From positions 7,696-71,695 of the forward strand of contig JAYFRE010000128.1 of the NCBI GenBank assembly GCA_034926235.1: a DNA stretch of 64,000 nt. Direction: 5' to 3'. This stretch comes from JAYFRE01 sp034926235 (GTDB taxonomy: Bacteria; Pseudomonadota; Alphaproteobacteria; Rhodospirillales; Magnetospirillaceae). The position numbers and the translations under genes were made by a program. The notes below the pieces were generated by a model. It saw only the letters and a program-made list of their open reading frames with translations. It did not search any database and was not told the origin of the DNA. Positions 1 through 8,473 of this stretch are shown here, piece after piece; within the stretch, counting starts at the first letter, position 1; every line of letters begins with the position of its first letter.

Positions 1-288
1 TGCCCGGAACGCCGGGTCGTGGTCGAGGCCGCCACGCGCGACGATGCCCTGATTTGGGCCGAAGCCGGGGCCGATGTCCTGCAACTGGAAAAATTCCCGC
101 CCGAAGCGGTGGCGGAAATCGCGCATTTCCTGGCGGGAATGGCATCGCCGCCCTTGCTTGCCGCCGCCGGCGGGGTCAATGAAGGCAATGCCTGTGCTTA
201 TGCGCAAGCCGGGGCGCAGCTGCTGGTGACCAGCGCGCCCTATTGGGCCAAACCGGCGGAAATTCAGGTGCGGATCGGGCGGGCCTGA
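1..288 (+). CDS. modD: ModD-like protein, 3' fragment (quinolinate phosphoribosyltransferase homologue)
   Basis: The reading frame is open from base 1, so the 5' part lies outside the window; 95 codons remain before TGA at 286-288. The visible part is the C-terminal half of a beta/alpha-barrel of the nicotinate-nucleotide pyrophosphorylase superfamily. It contains VVEAATRDDAL, GADVLQLEKF, AAGGVNEGNACAYA and LLVTSAPYWAKPAEI. The ending VTSAPYWAKPAEI is characteristic of ModD, the family member found in molybdate transport operons, rather than of NadC itself. The family is related to quinolinate phosphoribosyltransferase, but its exact reaction in molybdenum metabolism is not established. NadC is the alternative and fits the tail less well. 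A short hairpin follows at 294-316. Confidence 0.75.
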   Translation, partial: CPERRVVVEAATRDDALIWAEAGADVLQLEKFPPEAVAEIAHFLAGMASPPLLAAAGGVNEGNACAYAQAGAQLLVTSAPYWAKPAEIQVRIGRA

Positions 289-293
289 AACAG

Positions 294-316
294 CCGGCCC
301 TCACATTCAGGGCCGG
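294..316. terminator. Hairpin between convergent modD and nfeD
   Basis: Perfect 8-bp arms CCGGCCCT (294-301) and AGGGCCGG (309-316) enclose a 7-nt loop. The hairpin occupies the 41-bp gap between two convergent genes, so it may end both transcripts. There is no clear T-run on either side. Confidence 0.45.
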
Positions 317-329
317 GACGACCGCGCGC

Positions 330-761
330 TCAAACTTTTTCGACCTCCAGCACCATCGAATCCGTGATGCCGGTGACGCGAATGGCGGTGCCGGCAGGCA
401 GATCAGGCCCGGTGACGGACCACAGCGTGCCGCCGATCCGGGCCCGGCCGACGCCGGCTGCGATGGGTGTTTCCAGGACGGTTTCTTTGCCGATCAAACG
501 CCGGTCCCGCCGATTAAGGTTCGGGTCGTCGCCGGGCTGGCGGCGGGGGTCGTAGAATTTGCGTCCGGCCACAGCGCTGACAGCGGCGGCGGCCACCATG
601 ATCATGCCGCAGATTTCCCAGCCGAGCGCGGGAAAGGCCAGGGCCGCCAATCCGGCGGCGGCAGCGCCCAGCGACAGCCATAGAAAGACCACGCCGGGCA
701 CCAGCAACTCAGCCAGCAGCAGCAGGGCCGACAAGACCCACCAATGCCAGAAGGAAATCAT
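330..761 (-). CDS. NfeD family membrane protein
   Basis: A short NfeD-type protein of 143 residues. The N-terminal half is hydrophobic, with about three membrane segments (WWVLSALLLLAELLVPGV, then an Ala-rich pair). The C-terminal half is a small soluble OB-fold domain containing GKETVLETPI, GTLWSVTG and RVTGITDSMVLEVEKV. NfeD proteins work with SPFH/stomatin proteins in membrane microdomains. Here the partner is directly upstream and the two genes overlap by 4 bp (ATGA at 758-761). The start at 761 was chosen because GGAG lies 5 nt ahead of it; an in-frame ATG at 773 would add four residues. Confidence 0.88.
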   Translation of the reverse strand: MISFWHWWVLSALLLLAELLVPGVVFLWLSLGAAAAGLAALAFPALGWEICGMIMVAAAAVSAVAGRKFYDPRRQPGDDPNLNRRDRRLIGKETVLETPIAAGVGRARIGGTLWSVTGPDLPAGTAIRVTGITDSMVLEVEKV

Positions 762-1705
762 TTCCGCTCCCATGGGCCCTTGGCCTTGAGATCGGGGAAC
801 GCCTTGCCGGTCAATTCGGCGATACCGCCAATGGCTCCGATGATCCCGGACGCTTCAAGCGGCATCAGCACCAGTTTCTGGTTGGGCGCGGATGCGACAT
901 CGCGCAGGGCTTCGACATATTTTTGCGCCACGAAATAGTTCACGGCCTGGATGCTGCCTTTGTCGATGGCTTCGGATAAGGCGGTGGTGGCCGCAGCCTC
1001 GGCCTGGGCCTGGCGTTCGCGCGCTTCGGCGTCGCGGAAAGCGGCTTCGCGCCGGCCTTCGGCGGCCAGGATGATCGCCTGTTTTTCGCCCTCGGCCCTC
1101 AGCACCGCGGCCTGGCGCTGGCCCTCGGCCTCCAGCACGGCGGCGCGCTTGTCGCGTTCGGCCTTCATCTGCCGGGCCATGGAATCGATCAGATCCTTGG
1201 GCGGGGCGATGTCCTTGATTTCGACGCGGGTTACTTTCACGCCCCAGGCCTCGGTCGCTTCGTCGCAGGCGATGAGGAGACGGGCATTGATCTTGTCGCG
1301 CTGGGACAGCAATTCGTCCAGATCCATGCTGCCCATCACGGTGCGGATATTGGTCATGACCAGGTTGAGGATGGCCACCTGCATGCGGCTGATCTCGTAG
1401 GCGGCCTTGGCGGCGTCGAGGACCTGGTAGAACACCACGCCGTCAACCTGGATCATGGCGTTGTCGCGGGTGATTACCTCTTGCGAGGGGACGTCCAGCA
1501 CTTCTTCCATCATGTTGAGGCGCGCGCCGATACGGTCCATCACCGGCATGATGATATGCAGCCCGGGTCCCAATGTGCGGATATAGCGGCCAAAGCGTTC
1601 GACGGTGACTTCCGTGCCTTGGGGGACGACTTTGGCGGCCAGGGCGACAATCGCCACGCCAAGGACGATGAGCGCGATCGCGAAAATGGCGAAGTTGGAC
1701 AACAC
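758..1705 (-). CDS. SPFH/stomatin-like protein (QmcA/paraslipin type)
   Basis: A stomatin/prohibitin-family scaffold protein of about 315 residues, anchored by one N-terminal membrane helix (FAIFAIALIVLGVAIVALAA). The SPFH domain follows, with VVPQGTEVTVERFGRY, GPGLHIIMPVMDRIG, DVPSQEVITRDNA and RVEIKDIAPPKDL. After it comes a long Ala/Glu/Arg-rich coiled coil with repeated LEAEGQRQ/LRAEGEKQ units, and a Gly/Ile-rich end. Members organise membrane microdomains and influence membrane proteases. The GTG start at 1705 is preferred because GGAGG lies 5 nt upstream and the resulting length is close to E. coli QmcA. An ATG at 1747 lies in frame but has no ribosome binding site. It forms an operon with nfeD through a 4-bp overlap. 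Confidence 0.88.
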   Translation of the reverse strand: MLSNFAIFAIALIVLGVAIVALAAKVVPQGTEVTVERFGRYIRTLGPGLHIIMPVMDRIGARLNMMEEVLDVPSQEVITRDNAMIQVDGVVFYQVLDAAKAAYEISRMQVAILNLVMTNIRTVMGSMDLDELLSQRDKINARLLIACDEATEAWGVKVTRVEIKDIAPPKDLIDSMARQMKAERDKRAAVLEAEGQRQAAVLRAEGEKQAIILAAEGRREAAFRDAEARERQAQAEAAATTALSEAIDKGSIQAVNYFVAQKYVEALRDVASAPNQKLVLMPLEASGIIGAIGGIAELTGKAFPDLKAKGPWERK

Positions 1706-1842
1706 ATTCTCCTCCACGGCGAGATTCGACGGGGTGAAAGATACCATATGAGAATGAACGGCGATATGCGGCGTGGCCGGAGGGGCCGGGGGCGTCTTTC
1801 CGGAGCCCCCCAGGCGCGGGGAACGCAAGGTAAGGCCGGAGA

Positions 1843-1861
1843 ACCGCCGGCAGACGGCGGT
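1843..1861. terminator. Small hairpin at the 3' end of the hemolysin III family gene
   Basis: Seven-bp arms ACCGCCG (1843-1849) and CGGCGGT (1855-1861) flank a 5-nt loop, directly abutting the stop codon of the minus-strand gene. No T-run follows, so termination activity is uncertain. Confidence 0.35.
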
Positions 1862-2520
1862 CAGGCCAGATAATCGTCCAGTACGATCAGCACCGCCAGA
1901 TAATGGCAAAGGGCGGCGGCGACGACGCAGCCATGCCAGGCGGCGCTATGGTAGCGCAGCCGGGTCAGGCGGTAGAGCGGCGCGGCGGCGCTGTAGATGA
2001 CGCCGCCGGCGACGATCAGGCCCGAGCCCAGGACGGACATCCGGCCCAGAAGCGACGGCGCGGCGGCGATGCCCGCCCATCCCATCAGAACATAAAGGGT
2101 GATGCTGGCCTGGGTCAGCCAGCGGCGCAGCAGGAAACGCGCCATGATGCCCAAGATCGCCGCGCTCCACAGCACGATCAGAAGGATCATGCCCAAAGAG
2201 CCGCCTGCCGCCAGCAGGCAGAAAGGCGTATAGGTGCCGGCGATCAGCGCGAAGATGGCGGCGTGGTCAAGGGCGTTGAAGATGTTTTTCCGTTTCGGCG
2301 TGCGCGCGGCGGCGTTCAGGATAGAAAAGCTGAACATGGCCAGCAGCGCCGCGCCATAGGCCGCGACCGCGGCGAGCGCCACGCCGTCGGCGGCCATGCC
2401 GGCACGGACCAGCAGCAGGATCGATCCGATCAGGGAAAGGACCAGCCCGGCCCCCTGAATGGCCAAATCCGTCCGTCCTTCCCGGCGCGTCGGCGCACGC
2501 GCCGCCGAGGTCTCGTTCAT
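1861..2520 (-). CDS. Hemolysin III / PAQR family membrane protein
   Basis: An integral membrane protein of 219 residues with about seven hydrophobic segments, belonging to the hemolysin III (YqfA/TrhA, PAQR-like) family. Family signatures seen are FSFSILNAA, the conserved block FNALDHAAIFALIAGTYTPF, and the C-terminal HSAAWHGCVVAAALCHYLAV. The His, Asp and Ser residues in these blocks are the putative metal site of the PAQR superfamily. Despite the name, most bacterial members are not shown to be haemolysins; some influence membrane fluidity. The start at 2520 has GGGAG about 11 nt upstream. It is on the same strand as the amidohydrolase gene, 75 bp downstream of it, and may be a separate unit. 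Confidence 0.85.
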   Translation of the reverse strand: MNETSAARAPTRREGRTDLAIQGAGLVLSLIGSILLLVRAGMAADGVALAAVAAYGAALLAMFSFSILNAAARTPKRKNIFNALDHAAIFALIAGTYTPFCLLAAGGSLGMILLIVLWSAAILGIMARFLLRRWLTQASITLYVLMGWAGIAAAPSLLGRMSVLGSGLIVAGGVIYSAAAPLYRLTRLRYHSAAWHGCVVAAALCHYLAVLIVLDDYLA

Positions 2521-2594
2521 GACCCGAATGCTCCCGTGATGAAAACGGCTCGGTGCGGTGGATCGGGTCAGTGTCCGCTTTGGGCGGCGGGAAT

Positions 2595-3587
2595 TCAACC
2601 CTTCGCTGCCTGCCCGGTCAGGATGGCGCGGCGTTCATCATCGCCGATGGCGGCGGCGGTCACGGCGGCGATGGCCGGGGCCAGGGGCAGGGCCGGGGAA
2701 TCGCTGCCCAGCAGCAGCCGGTTCGGGCCCAGATTGGCGACGGCCAGCGCCAGCCCGCCCGGCCCGAACGACGCGCTGTCGATCAGGATGCGCCGCAGCC
2801 GGCCATCGCCGTGTTCGGGCGTCAACCCCATCCGGTCGGCGGTCAGGGCGATGCGTTCGGCCAGCAGCGCCAGGGTTCCGCCCAGATTAGCCAGATGGAC
2901 GGTTGCTCCCGGATAGGGATCGAGGAACGCGGTGTGCTCGAAGGTCAAGGCGGCGGCGGTCAGGTCGTTCTGGAAGCGCACGGCGCGGCGGCGGATGATC
3001 GCGGCTTCGTCGCCGGCGGCGGGATCGTAAGGGCTTTGCCACGCGCCGGGATGTATGAAAAGATGCGCGCCCAGCCGCGAGGCGGCAGCGAACAGCGGCG
3101 CGTAGCGTTCGGCCATCGGGCGGTCGGCAAAGGCTTCGGCGGGCAGCACCGCGCCCAAAAGCCCCTGTTCGGTCATGGCATGTTCTAAGATTGCCGGAGC
3201 CTGGGTCAGATCATGGACCGGCAGCGCCGCCAGCCCTGAAAAACGGTGCCCGTTGTGTCGGATCATCCGCGCCAGCCCGTTATTATAGGCGGCGATAATG
3301 GCGTCTTCCAGGGCGGCGGGCAGCCGGTCCAGCCCTATTCCGTACAGCACTGCCAGCGACAAGACCTGCCGGTCGATCCCGGCGGCATCCATTTCCGTCT
3401 GCCTGAGATCGAGATCGAGTTGATGTTCCTTGAGCGGCAGGATCGTCGCGGCATCGGCATGAAAAACGCGCGCGCCTGCCGCGTTCCGCCGGATGCAGGG
3501 CGGGCTTGTCCGCGCCTCGAACAGTGCCGTGACCTCGGGTGGAATCCAATGGGCGTGCCAGTCGGTGACGATCATGGTTCCCATCAT
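2595..3587 (-). CDS. Amidohydrolase family protein (ACMSD-like, amidohydrolase 2)
   Basis: A metal-dependent TIM-barrel hydrolase or decarboxylase of about 330 residues. It has the N-terminal HxH motif (DWHAHWIPPE), an internal His in LFIHPGAW and the late metal-binding Asp in GSDSPALPL. That pattern matches the amidohydrolase-2 / 2-amino-3-carboxymuconate-6-semialdehyde decarboxylase group. Members often decarboxylate or hydrolyse ring-derived acids. It is the last gene of an operon with an amidase and a peptide-type ABC transporter, overlapping the amidase stop codon (ATGATG at 3582-3587). The likely role is a downstream step in catabolism of the imported compound; the substrate is unknown. 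An alternative start lies at 3575. Confidence 0.8.
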   Translation of the reverse strand: MMGTMIVTDWHAHWIPPEVTALFEARTSPPCIRRNAAGARVFHADAATILPLKEHQLDLDLRQTEMDAAGIDRQVLSLAVLYGIGLDRLPAALEDAIIAAYNNGLARMIRHNGHRFSGLAALPVHDLTQAPAILEHAMTEQGLLGAVLPAEAFADRPMAERYAPLFAAASRLGAHLFIHPGAWQSPYDPAAGDEAAIIRRRAVRFQNDLTAAALTFEHTAFLDPYPGATVHLANLGGTLALLAERIALTADRMGLTPEHGDGRLRRILIDSASFGPGGLALAVANLGPNRLLLGSDSPALPLAPAIAAVTAAAIGDDERRAILTGQAAKG

Positions 3588-4996
3588 TGCCGCCTTGCTT
3601 GATCTTCCAGCTTTTGTCCGGGGCCGTTGCGGATGGGGCCATGCACCGCTTCGAACGACCTGGCCAATTGCAGCAACTGCTGGTCGGCGAAGCGCCGGGT
3701 CACGATCTGCATCCCGATCGGTATGCCGCCGGAGGAAAAGCCGCAATGGATCGACAAGGCCGGCTGTTCGGACATGTTCCAAGGCAGGGTGAAGGCGATA
3801 TGCTCGAAAGGACGGGCCGGATCGTTGGTGGGTGAGGCCCATTCGGCGGGATAGGATGTCAACGGATTGACCGGCGATATCACGACATCGACCCGTTGGA
3901 ACAGAGCCGCGCAGGCGGCGCGGATGGCGATGGTCTGATCGAATCCGGCGATGGCGCTGACGCCGTCGATTGTTTCGGCGGCCTGCGCCCAGTCCCGGAT
4001 ATAGGGCAGGATCAAGGCGCGCTTATCCTCGTCCATCGCCCTGATCATCCCCCAAAAGCGCGCGCGCCAATAGACATCCAACCCGTCCAGCATCGCCCGG
4101 GTCAGCACCGGCGGCACGTCGACCAGCACCGCGCCCGCCTGTGCAAAGAAACGGGCGGCATTTTGGACGGCGGCCTTGACCTCGTTTTCGGCGTCAATCC
4201 CGCAGCCCGCATCCATCATCAGCCCGATCTTCAGTCCGGAGATATCGGTTTTGAGATCGGCCCAGTCGATGTCCTGGGGCGGCAGGGACATGGCGTCGCG
4301 CGGATCGGGGCGCGCGATCGCGATCATCAGCAGGGCCGCGTCCCGGACCGTGCGGGTCATCGGGCCGGCGCAGCGACCGACATAATAGGGATCGATGGGG
4401 ATGCGCCCCAGGCTTGGCTTGACGCCGACCAGGCCGTTCCAGCCGGCGGGCAGGCGCACCGATCCGCCGATATCGGTACCGACATGAAGCGGACCATAGC
4501 CGGCTGCTGCTGCTGCTGCTGCGCCCGCGCTGGACCCGCCCGGATTGCAGGCCGGATTCCAGGGATTGCGGGTCAAAGGGTGAAAGCTCGACAGGCCCGA
4601 ACTCAGCATGCCGTAATCGGGACAGGTGGTCTTGGCGAAGATAATGGCCCCGGCCTCGCGCAGCCGGGCGGCGACGGGTGAATCGCATGGGGCCGGCGTA
4701 AGCTCGGTGGCCCGGCTGCCCATCGGCACCGCCACGTCCTTGGTGGCGATCAGTTCCTTCAGCGTCACGGGCACCCCATCCAGCGGCCCGCGCGGGCGGC
4801 TCCGGGCCCAGCGTTCCGTCGATGCCCGTGCTTCCGCCCGCGCGCCGTCCGGATCAAAGGCGTAGAGCGCGCCGATCATGGGTTCGACCGCCTCGACGCG
4901 CTGGATGAGACGATCCATCATTTCCCTGGGCGAGGCTTTCCGTCTGGCATAAGCGTCCAGCAACTGGCTTGCGGACAGGTCGAGAAGGTCGGTCAT
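3584..4996 (-). CDS. Amidase (amidase signature family)
   Basis: A 470-residue amidase signature hydrolase. The Ser-cisSer-Lys triad is visible as Lys80 (GVPVTLKEL), Ser155 (NPGGSSAG) and Ser179 (GTDIGGSVR), with the spacing usual for the family. Such enzymes cleave carboxamides to acid plus ammonia or amine. GatA is unlikely because no gatB or gatC is nearby and the gene sits behind a transporter. The Gly-rich loop after Ser155 has been replaced by a run of seven alanines encoded by six GCA codons and one GCC, an unusual microsatellite close to the active site. The start at 4996 has GGAG 7 nt upstream and begins 2 nt after the stop of the upstream ATPase gene. Confidence 0.9.
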   Translation of the reverse strand: MTDLLDLSASQLLDAYARRKASPREMMDRLIQRVEAVEPMIGALYAFDPDGARAEARASTERWARSRPRGPLDGVPVTLKELIATKDVAVPMGSRATELTPAPCDSPVAARLREAGAIIFAKTTCPDYGMLSSGLSSFHPLTRNPWNPACNPGGSSAGAAAAAAAGYGPLHVGTDIGGSVRLPAGWNGLVGVKPSLGRIPIDPYYVGRCAGPMTRTVRDAALLMIAIARPDPRDAMSLPPQDIDWADLKTDISGLKIGLMMDAGCGIDAENEVKAAVQNAARFFAQAGAVLVDVPPVLTRAMLDGLDVYWRARFWGMIRAMDEDKRALILPYIRDWAQAAETIDGVSAIAGFDQTIAIRAACAALFQRVDVVISPVNPLTSYPAEWASPTNDPARPFEHIAFTLPWNMSEQPALSIHCGFSSGGIPIGMQIVTRRFADQQLLQLARSFEAVHGPIRNGPGQKLEDQARRQ

Positions 4997-4998
4997 GA

Positions 4999-5841
4999 TT
5001 ATTCTCCGCCGGGCGTTTCTCCTTTGCCGCGCCAACGCCGTCCGATCCGCGTCAATGTGGGCTCGGCAGCAAGCAAGCGGCGCGTATAAGGGTCGGACGG
5101 CGCGTCCAGGACCCGCCGGGCGGGGCCTTCTTCGACGATTCGCCCCTCATGCAGCACGCAGACATGATCGCAGATTTCATCGACGACACCGATATTGTGC
5201 GTGATGAACATCACCGCGATGGCGTGACGGTCGCGCAGATCCAGGATCAGCCGCAGGATTTGCGCCTGGATGGTGGGGTCCAGCGCACTGGTGGCCTCGT
5301 CGGCGACCAGCAGCCGGGGCCGGGTGATCAGGGCGCGGGCCAGGGCGATGCGCTGGCGCTGTCCGCCCGAAAATTCATGCGGGTAGCGTTCGGCGTCCGC
5401 GCCGTTCAGCCCGACTTGTTCGAGCGCATCGCCGACCAGGCGCGCACGGGCTTCTCCATGCGGGGCGTCGGGCAGCAGATAAAGCGGTTCGGCGACGATG
5501 CGGGCGACCTTCTGGCGTGGATCGAGCGAGCCATAGGGGTCCTGGAACACCATCTGGAAATCGCGCCGGCGCTGCCGCAATTTCTCGGGCGGCAGGGCGA
5601 ACAGATCTTGCCCGTCCAGCCGCACCTCGCCGGAATCGGGCCGGTCGAGCGCCATGACGATCCGCGCCAGGGTCGATTTGCCCGATCCCGATTCGCCGAC
5701 CACGCCCAGGATCGCGCCCGCTTCCAGCGTCAGGGACACATGATCCAGGGCATGGATGCGGATGTCGCCTTCCCGCCGCCGCAGGGTGAAGCTGCGGTCC
5801 AGGTCGCGGATTTCCAGCAAAGGCGGGTGGGCGGGCGTCAT
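4999..5841 (-). CDS. Dipeptide/oligopeptide ABC transporter ATP-binding protein (DppF/OppF type)
   Basis: A 280-residue nucleotide-binding subunit with Walker A GESGSGKST, the Q-loop in FQDPYGSLDPRQ, signature FSGGQRQRIALARAL, Walker B LLVADEATSALDP and the switch His in MFITHNIG. The C-terminal segment with PYTRRLLAAEP is typical of the Opp/Dpp group. It should form the ATPase pair with the next gene upstream, powering the two permeases of the same operon. Its start overlaps the stop of that ATPase by 4 bp. Walker B reads DEAT where most relatives have DEPT, a common variant in OppF-type subunits. Confidence 0.93.
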   Translation of the reverse strand: MTPAHPPLLEIRDLDRSFTLRRREGDIRIHALDHVSLTLEAGAILGVVGESGSGKSTLARIVMALDRPDSGEVRLDGQDLFALPPEKLRQRRRDFQMVFQDPYGSLDPRQKVARIVAEPLYLLPDAPHGEARARLVGDALEQVGLNGADAERYPHEFSGGQRQRIALARALITRPRLLVADEATSALDPTIQAQILRLILDLRDRHAIAVMFITHNIGVVDEICDHVCVLHEGRIVEEGPARRVLDAPSDPYTRRLLAAEPTLTRIGRRWRGKGETPGGE

Positions 5842-6650
5842 GATCCCTCCGCCGCGGTGATGCCGGCGCGCACGCGCCGGGGCAGGGCGGCCAGAAGCTT
5901 CCGGGTATAGTCGTTTTCCGGGCGGCGCAGCACCTGTTCGGTCGGCCCCTGTTCCACGGCATGGCCGCGATACATGACCAGGGTGCGGTCGGCGATCCGT
6001 CCGATCACGCCCAGATCGTGGCTGATGAGGATCAGGGCCAGATCCAATTCGCCGACCAGCTCGTCCAATATGTCCAGGATGTCGGCTTGGACGGTGACGT
6101 CCAGCGCCGAGGTCGGCTCGTCGGCGATCAAAAGATCGGGCCGGCAGGCCAGGGCGATGGCGATGCCGACGCGTTGGCGCTGGCCACCCGACATCTCGTG
6201 GGGGAAACCATCGACGCGCCGCGCCGCGTCGGGGATGCGGACCCGGTCGAGCAGCCGCAGCGCCTCGGCCTTGGCCGCCTTGCGGTCAAGGCCGCGATGC
6301 AGGACCAGCCCTTCGGCGATCTGTGCGCCGATGCGCATCGCCGGATTGAGCGCGGTCATCGGTTCCTGGAAAATCATGCCGATATGCCGGCCGCGCAAGG
6401 CGCACCAATCGGGTTCGGACAGGGCCAGAAGATCGCGTCCCTCGAACAGGATGCGTCCTTCGATCCGGGCGCTGGGCGGCAAAAGGCCGATCAGGGCCAA
6501 GGCGGTCGCCGACTTTCCCGATCCCGATTCGCCGACGATGCCCAGGGTCTGTCCCGCCGCCAATGTCAGATCCAGGCCATGCACGGCCTGACGCAGACTG
6601 CCGTCCTGCCGCTCGAACGCGATTGCGAGCCCCTGGACGTCAAGGATCAT
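5838..6650 (-). CDS. Dipeptide/oligopeptide ABC transporter ATP-binding protein (DppD/OppD type)
   Basis: A 270-residue ATPase subunit with Walker A GESGSGKSATALAL, the Q-loop FQEPMTALNPAMRIG, signature MSGGQRQRVGIAIAL, Walker B LLIADEPTSALDVTVQ and the switch His in ISHDLG. DEPTSALDVTVQAQILD-like endings and a Cys-poor C-terminus match DppD/OppD. Overlaps of 4 bp with the permease gene upstream and the second ATPase gene downstream point to translational coupling. It should energise import of a peptide-like or amide-containing solute. Confidence 0.93.
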   Translation of the reverse strand: MILDVQGLAIAFERQDGSLRQAVHGLDLTLAAGQTLGIVGESGSGKSATALALIGLLPPSARIEGRILFEGRDLLALSEPDWCALRGRHIGMIFQEPMTALNPAMRIGAQIAEGLVLHRGLDRKAAKAEALRLLDRVRIPDAARRVDGFPHEMSGGQRQRVGIAIALACRPDLLIADEPTSALDVTVQADILDILDELVGELDLALILISHDLGVIGRIADRTLVMYRGHAVEQGPTEQVLRRPENDYTRKLLAALPRRVRAGITAAEGS

Positions 6651-7498
6651 GCGCCTTGCCTCCGGCGCGGATCGGCCAGATCGCGCAGCCCGTCACCCAG
6701 AAGATTGAGGCCGAGGACGGCGCAAACGATGGCCAGGCCGGGTGCCAGGACCAGATGCGGGGCGATGATGATGTAGGTCTGCGCATCGGCCAGCATGCGC
6801 CCCCAGCTTGGATCGGGCGGCGCGACGCCCAGGCCCAAGAAGCTCAATCCTGCCTCGGTCAGGATGGCGAGCCCGGTTTGGATCGCGCCCTGGACGATGA
6901 TCTGGGCCGAGATGTTGGGCAGCACATGCTCCAGGCTGATGCGCAGTGTGCCCTTGCCGGCCATGCGGCTGGCATGGACGAAATCGCGCGCCCAGATCTG
7001 CAATGCCGCTCCGCGGGCGATGCGGGCGAAAACCGGGATCATGAACACGCCGATGGCGATCACCGAGGTCAACGCTCCCGGTCCCAGCAGCGCACCCAGC
7101 AGAATCGCCGACAAGACCGGCGGAAAGGCGAAAATGACGTCATTGCCGCGCATCAGGATGCGGCCGATGATTTCCGGGCGGGCGGCGGCGGCCATGCCGG
7201 CCAGGGTGCCGATCATGCCCCCGAACAGGACGGCCGAGCCCGCCAGCCCAAGCGAGTTGGCAGCCCCCTTCATCAGCATCGACAGAACGTCGCGGCCCAT
7301 GGGATCGGTTCCGAGCAGACCGGCCTGCAACGGTCCGCGCAGACGGGCAATGATGTTCATATGCACCGGATCGGCGGGGGTCCAGAACAAGCTGAGAATG
7401 GCCGTGCCGACGAAGAACAGCGTAAGCGCGCCGCCCGCGATCAAAGGCGGGCTGAATCGACGCCGGCGTTTCCGGCGGCTTGACGCGGCGGCGGTCAT
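6647..7498 (-). CDS. Dipeptide/oligopeptide ABC transporter permease (DppC type)
   Basis: A 283-residue inner-membrane permease with an Arg-rich cytosolic N-terminus and about six membrane segments. It has the DppC-type features LLGTDPMGRDVLS near the N-terminus and the EAA-like coupling loop around ASRMAGKGTLRISLEHVLPN. The ending GLRDLADPRRR is typical of the family. It pairs with the DppB-type permease upstream. The genes overlap by 4 bp on both sides, so all transporter subunits are probably made in fixed ratio. Confidence 0.93.
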   Translation of the reverse strand: MTAAASSRRKRRRRFSPPLIAGGALTLFFVGTAILSLFWTPADPVHMNIIARLRGPLQAGLLGTDPMGRDVLSMLMKGAANSLGLAGSAVLFGGMIGTLAGMAAAARPEIIGRILMRGNDVIFAFPPVLSAILLGALLGPGALTSVIAIGVFMIPVFARIARGAALQIWARDFVHASRMAGKGTLRISLEHVLPNISAQIIVQGAIQTGLAILTEAGLSFLGLGVAPPDPSWGRMLADAQTYIIIAPHLVLAPGLAIVCAVLGLNLLGDGLRDLADPRRRQGA

Positions 7499-8439
7499 CG
7501 GCGTCCCCTAAGGCGCGGGTCGAGCAGCAGGTAAAGCGCATCGACGACGAAATTGATCGCGATGATGATGGTGGCGAACAGCATCACCACATTCTGGATC
7601 ACGACCAGATCGCGCTGGGCCAAAGCCTGAAAGGCGAGGCTGCCCAGGCCGGGCAGGGTGAAGACGTTTTCGACCAGGACCGCGCCTGCGATCAGCACCG
7701 AGATCTGCATGCCCAGCATGGTGACCACCGGGATCAGCGCGTTGGGCACGACATGACGCCACAAAGCCCGGCTCGGACTGTTGCCCTTGGCCCGGGCGGT
7801 GCGTACGAATTCCTCGCGCGTGATTTCGATCGCGGCGGCGCGCATGACCCGGGTCAGCACCGCCGATTGCGGCAGGGCCAAAGCGATGGTGGGCAGGATC
7901 AGCGCCTGCAAGGCAGCACCAGCGCCGTTTTCCCAGCCCGGAAACCCGCCCGAAGGGAACCAGCCCAGCGTCAGGGAGAAGACCATCACCAGCAGCAGCC
8001 CGACCCAGAAATTCGGCACGGCGAGACCGGTCTGGGCATAGCCCAGGGCGATGAGATCGGCGGCCCCGCCGGGCCGGCGCGCGGCCAGGGCGCCGAGCGG
8101 AATGGCGATGCCGGCTGACAGCAGAACGGCCATGAGCGCCAGGGGCAGGGTGACGGCGAGCCGTTCGACGATCATGCCGCCGACCGGGACGCCATAGGTG
8201 TAGGAAACGCCGAAATCGCCCCGGAGCAAGCCGCCGATCCAGGCGGCGTAGCGGATGGGGGCGGGGCGGTCCAGCCCGAGCTCGACGCGCAAGGCGGCCA
8301 GCGTGTCGGGCTGGGCCGATGTGCCCAGCATGATCGCGGCCGCATCGCCCGGAACAGCATCGATCAGTAGGAAGACGATGAGCGACACCAGGAACAAGGT
8401 GCCCAGGAATCGAAGCGCGGATCGGGTCAGGTGGCGCAT
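7495..8439 (-). CDS. Dipeptide/oligopeptide ABC transporter permease (DppB type)
   Basis: A 314-residue permease. The N-terminus (LRFLGTLFLVSLIVFLLIDAVPGD) is the first membrane segment followed by the DppB hallmark PGD. The coupling loop RTARAKGNSPSRALWRHVVPNALIPV and the end VDALYLLLDPRLRGRR are also diagnostic. It forms the transmembrane channel together with the DppC-type protein encoded next. It starts 34 bp after the binding protein gene stop. Confidence 0.93.
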   Translation of the reverse strand: MRHLTRSALRFLGTLFLVSLIVFLLIDAVPGDAAAIMLGTSAQPDTLAALRVELGLDRPAPIRYAAWIGGLLRGDFGVSYTYGVPVGGMIVERLAVTLPLALMAVLLSAGIAIPLGALAARRPGGAADLIALGYAQTGLAVPNFWVGLLLVMVFSLTLGWFPSGGFPGWENGAGAALQALILPTIALALPQSAVLTRVMRAAAIEITREEFVRTARAKGNSPSRALWRHVVPNALIPVVTMLGMQISVLIAGAVLVENVFTLPGLGSLAFQALAQRDLVVIQNVVMLFATIIIAINFVVDALYLLLDPRLRGRR

Positions 8440-8473
8440 GGCGGCAGGGCTCGCTTGCGGGCGACGCGGATTT

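Noticed and set aside
3584..4996. Amidase as GatA of the Glu-tRNA amidotransferase
   Set aside because: No gatB or gatC is adjacent and the gene is embedded in a transporter operon with a 2-nt gap, so a catabolic amidase is more likely.
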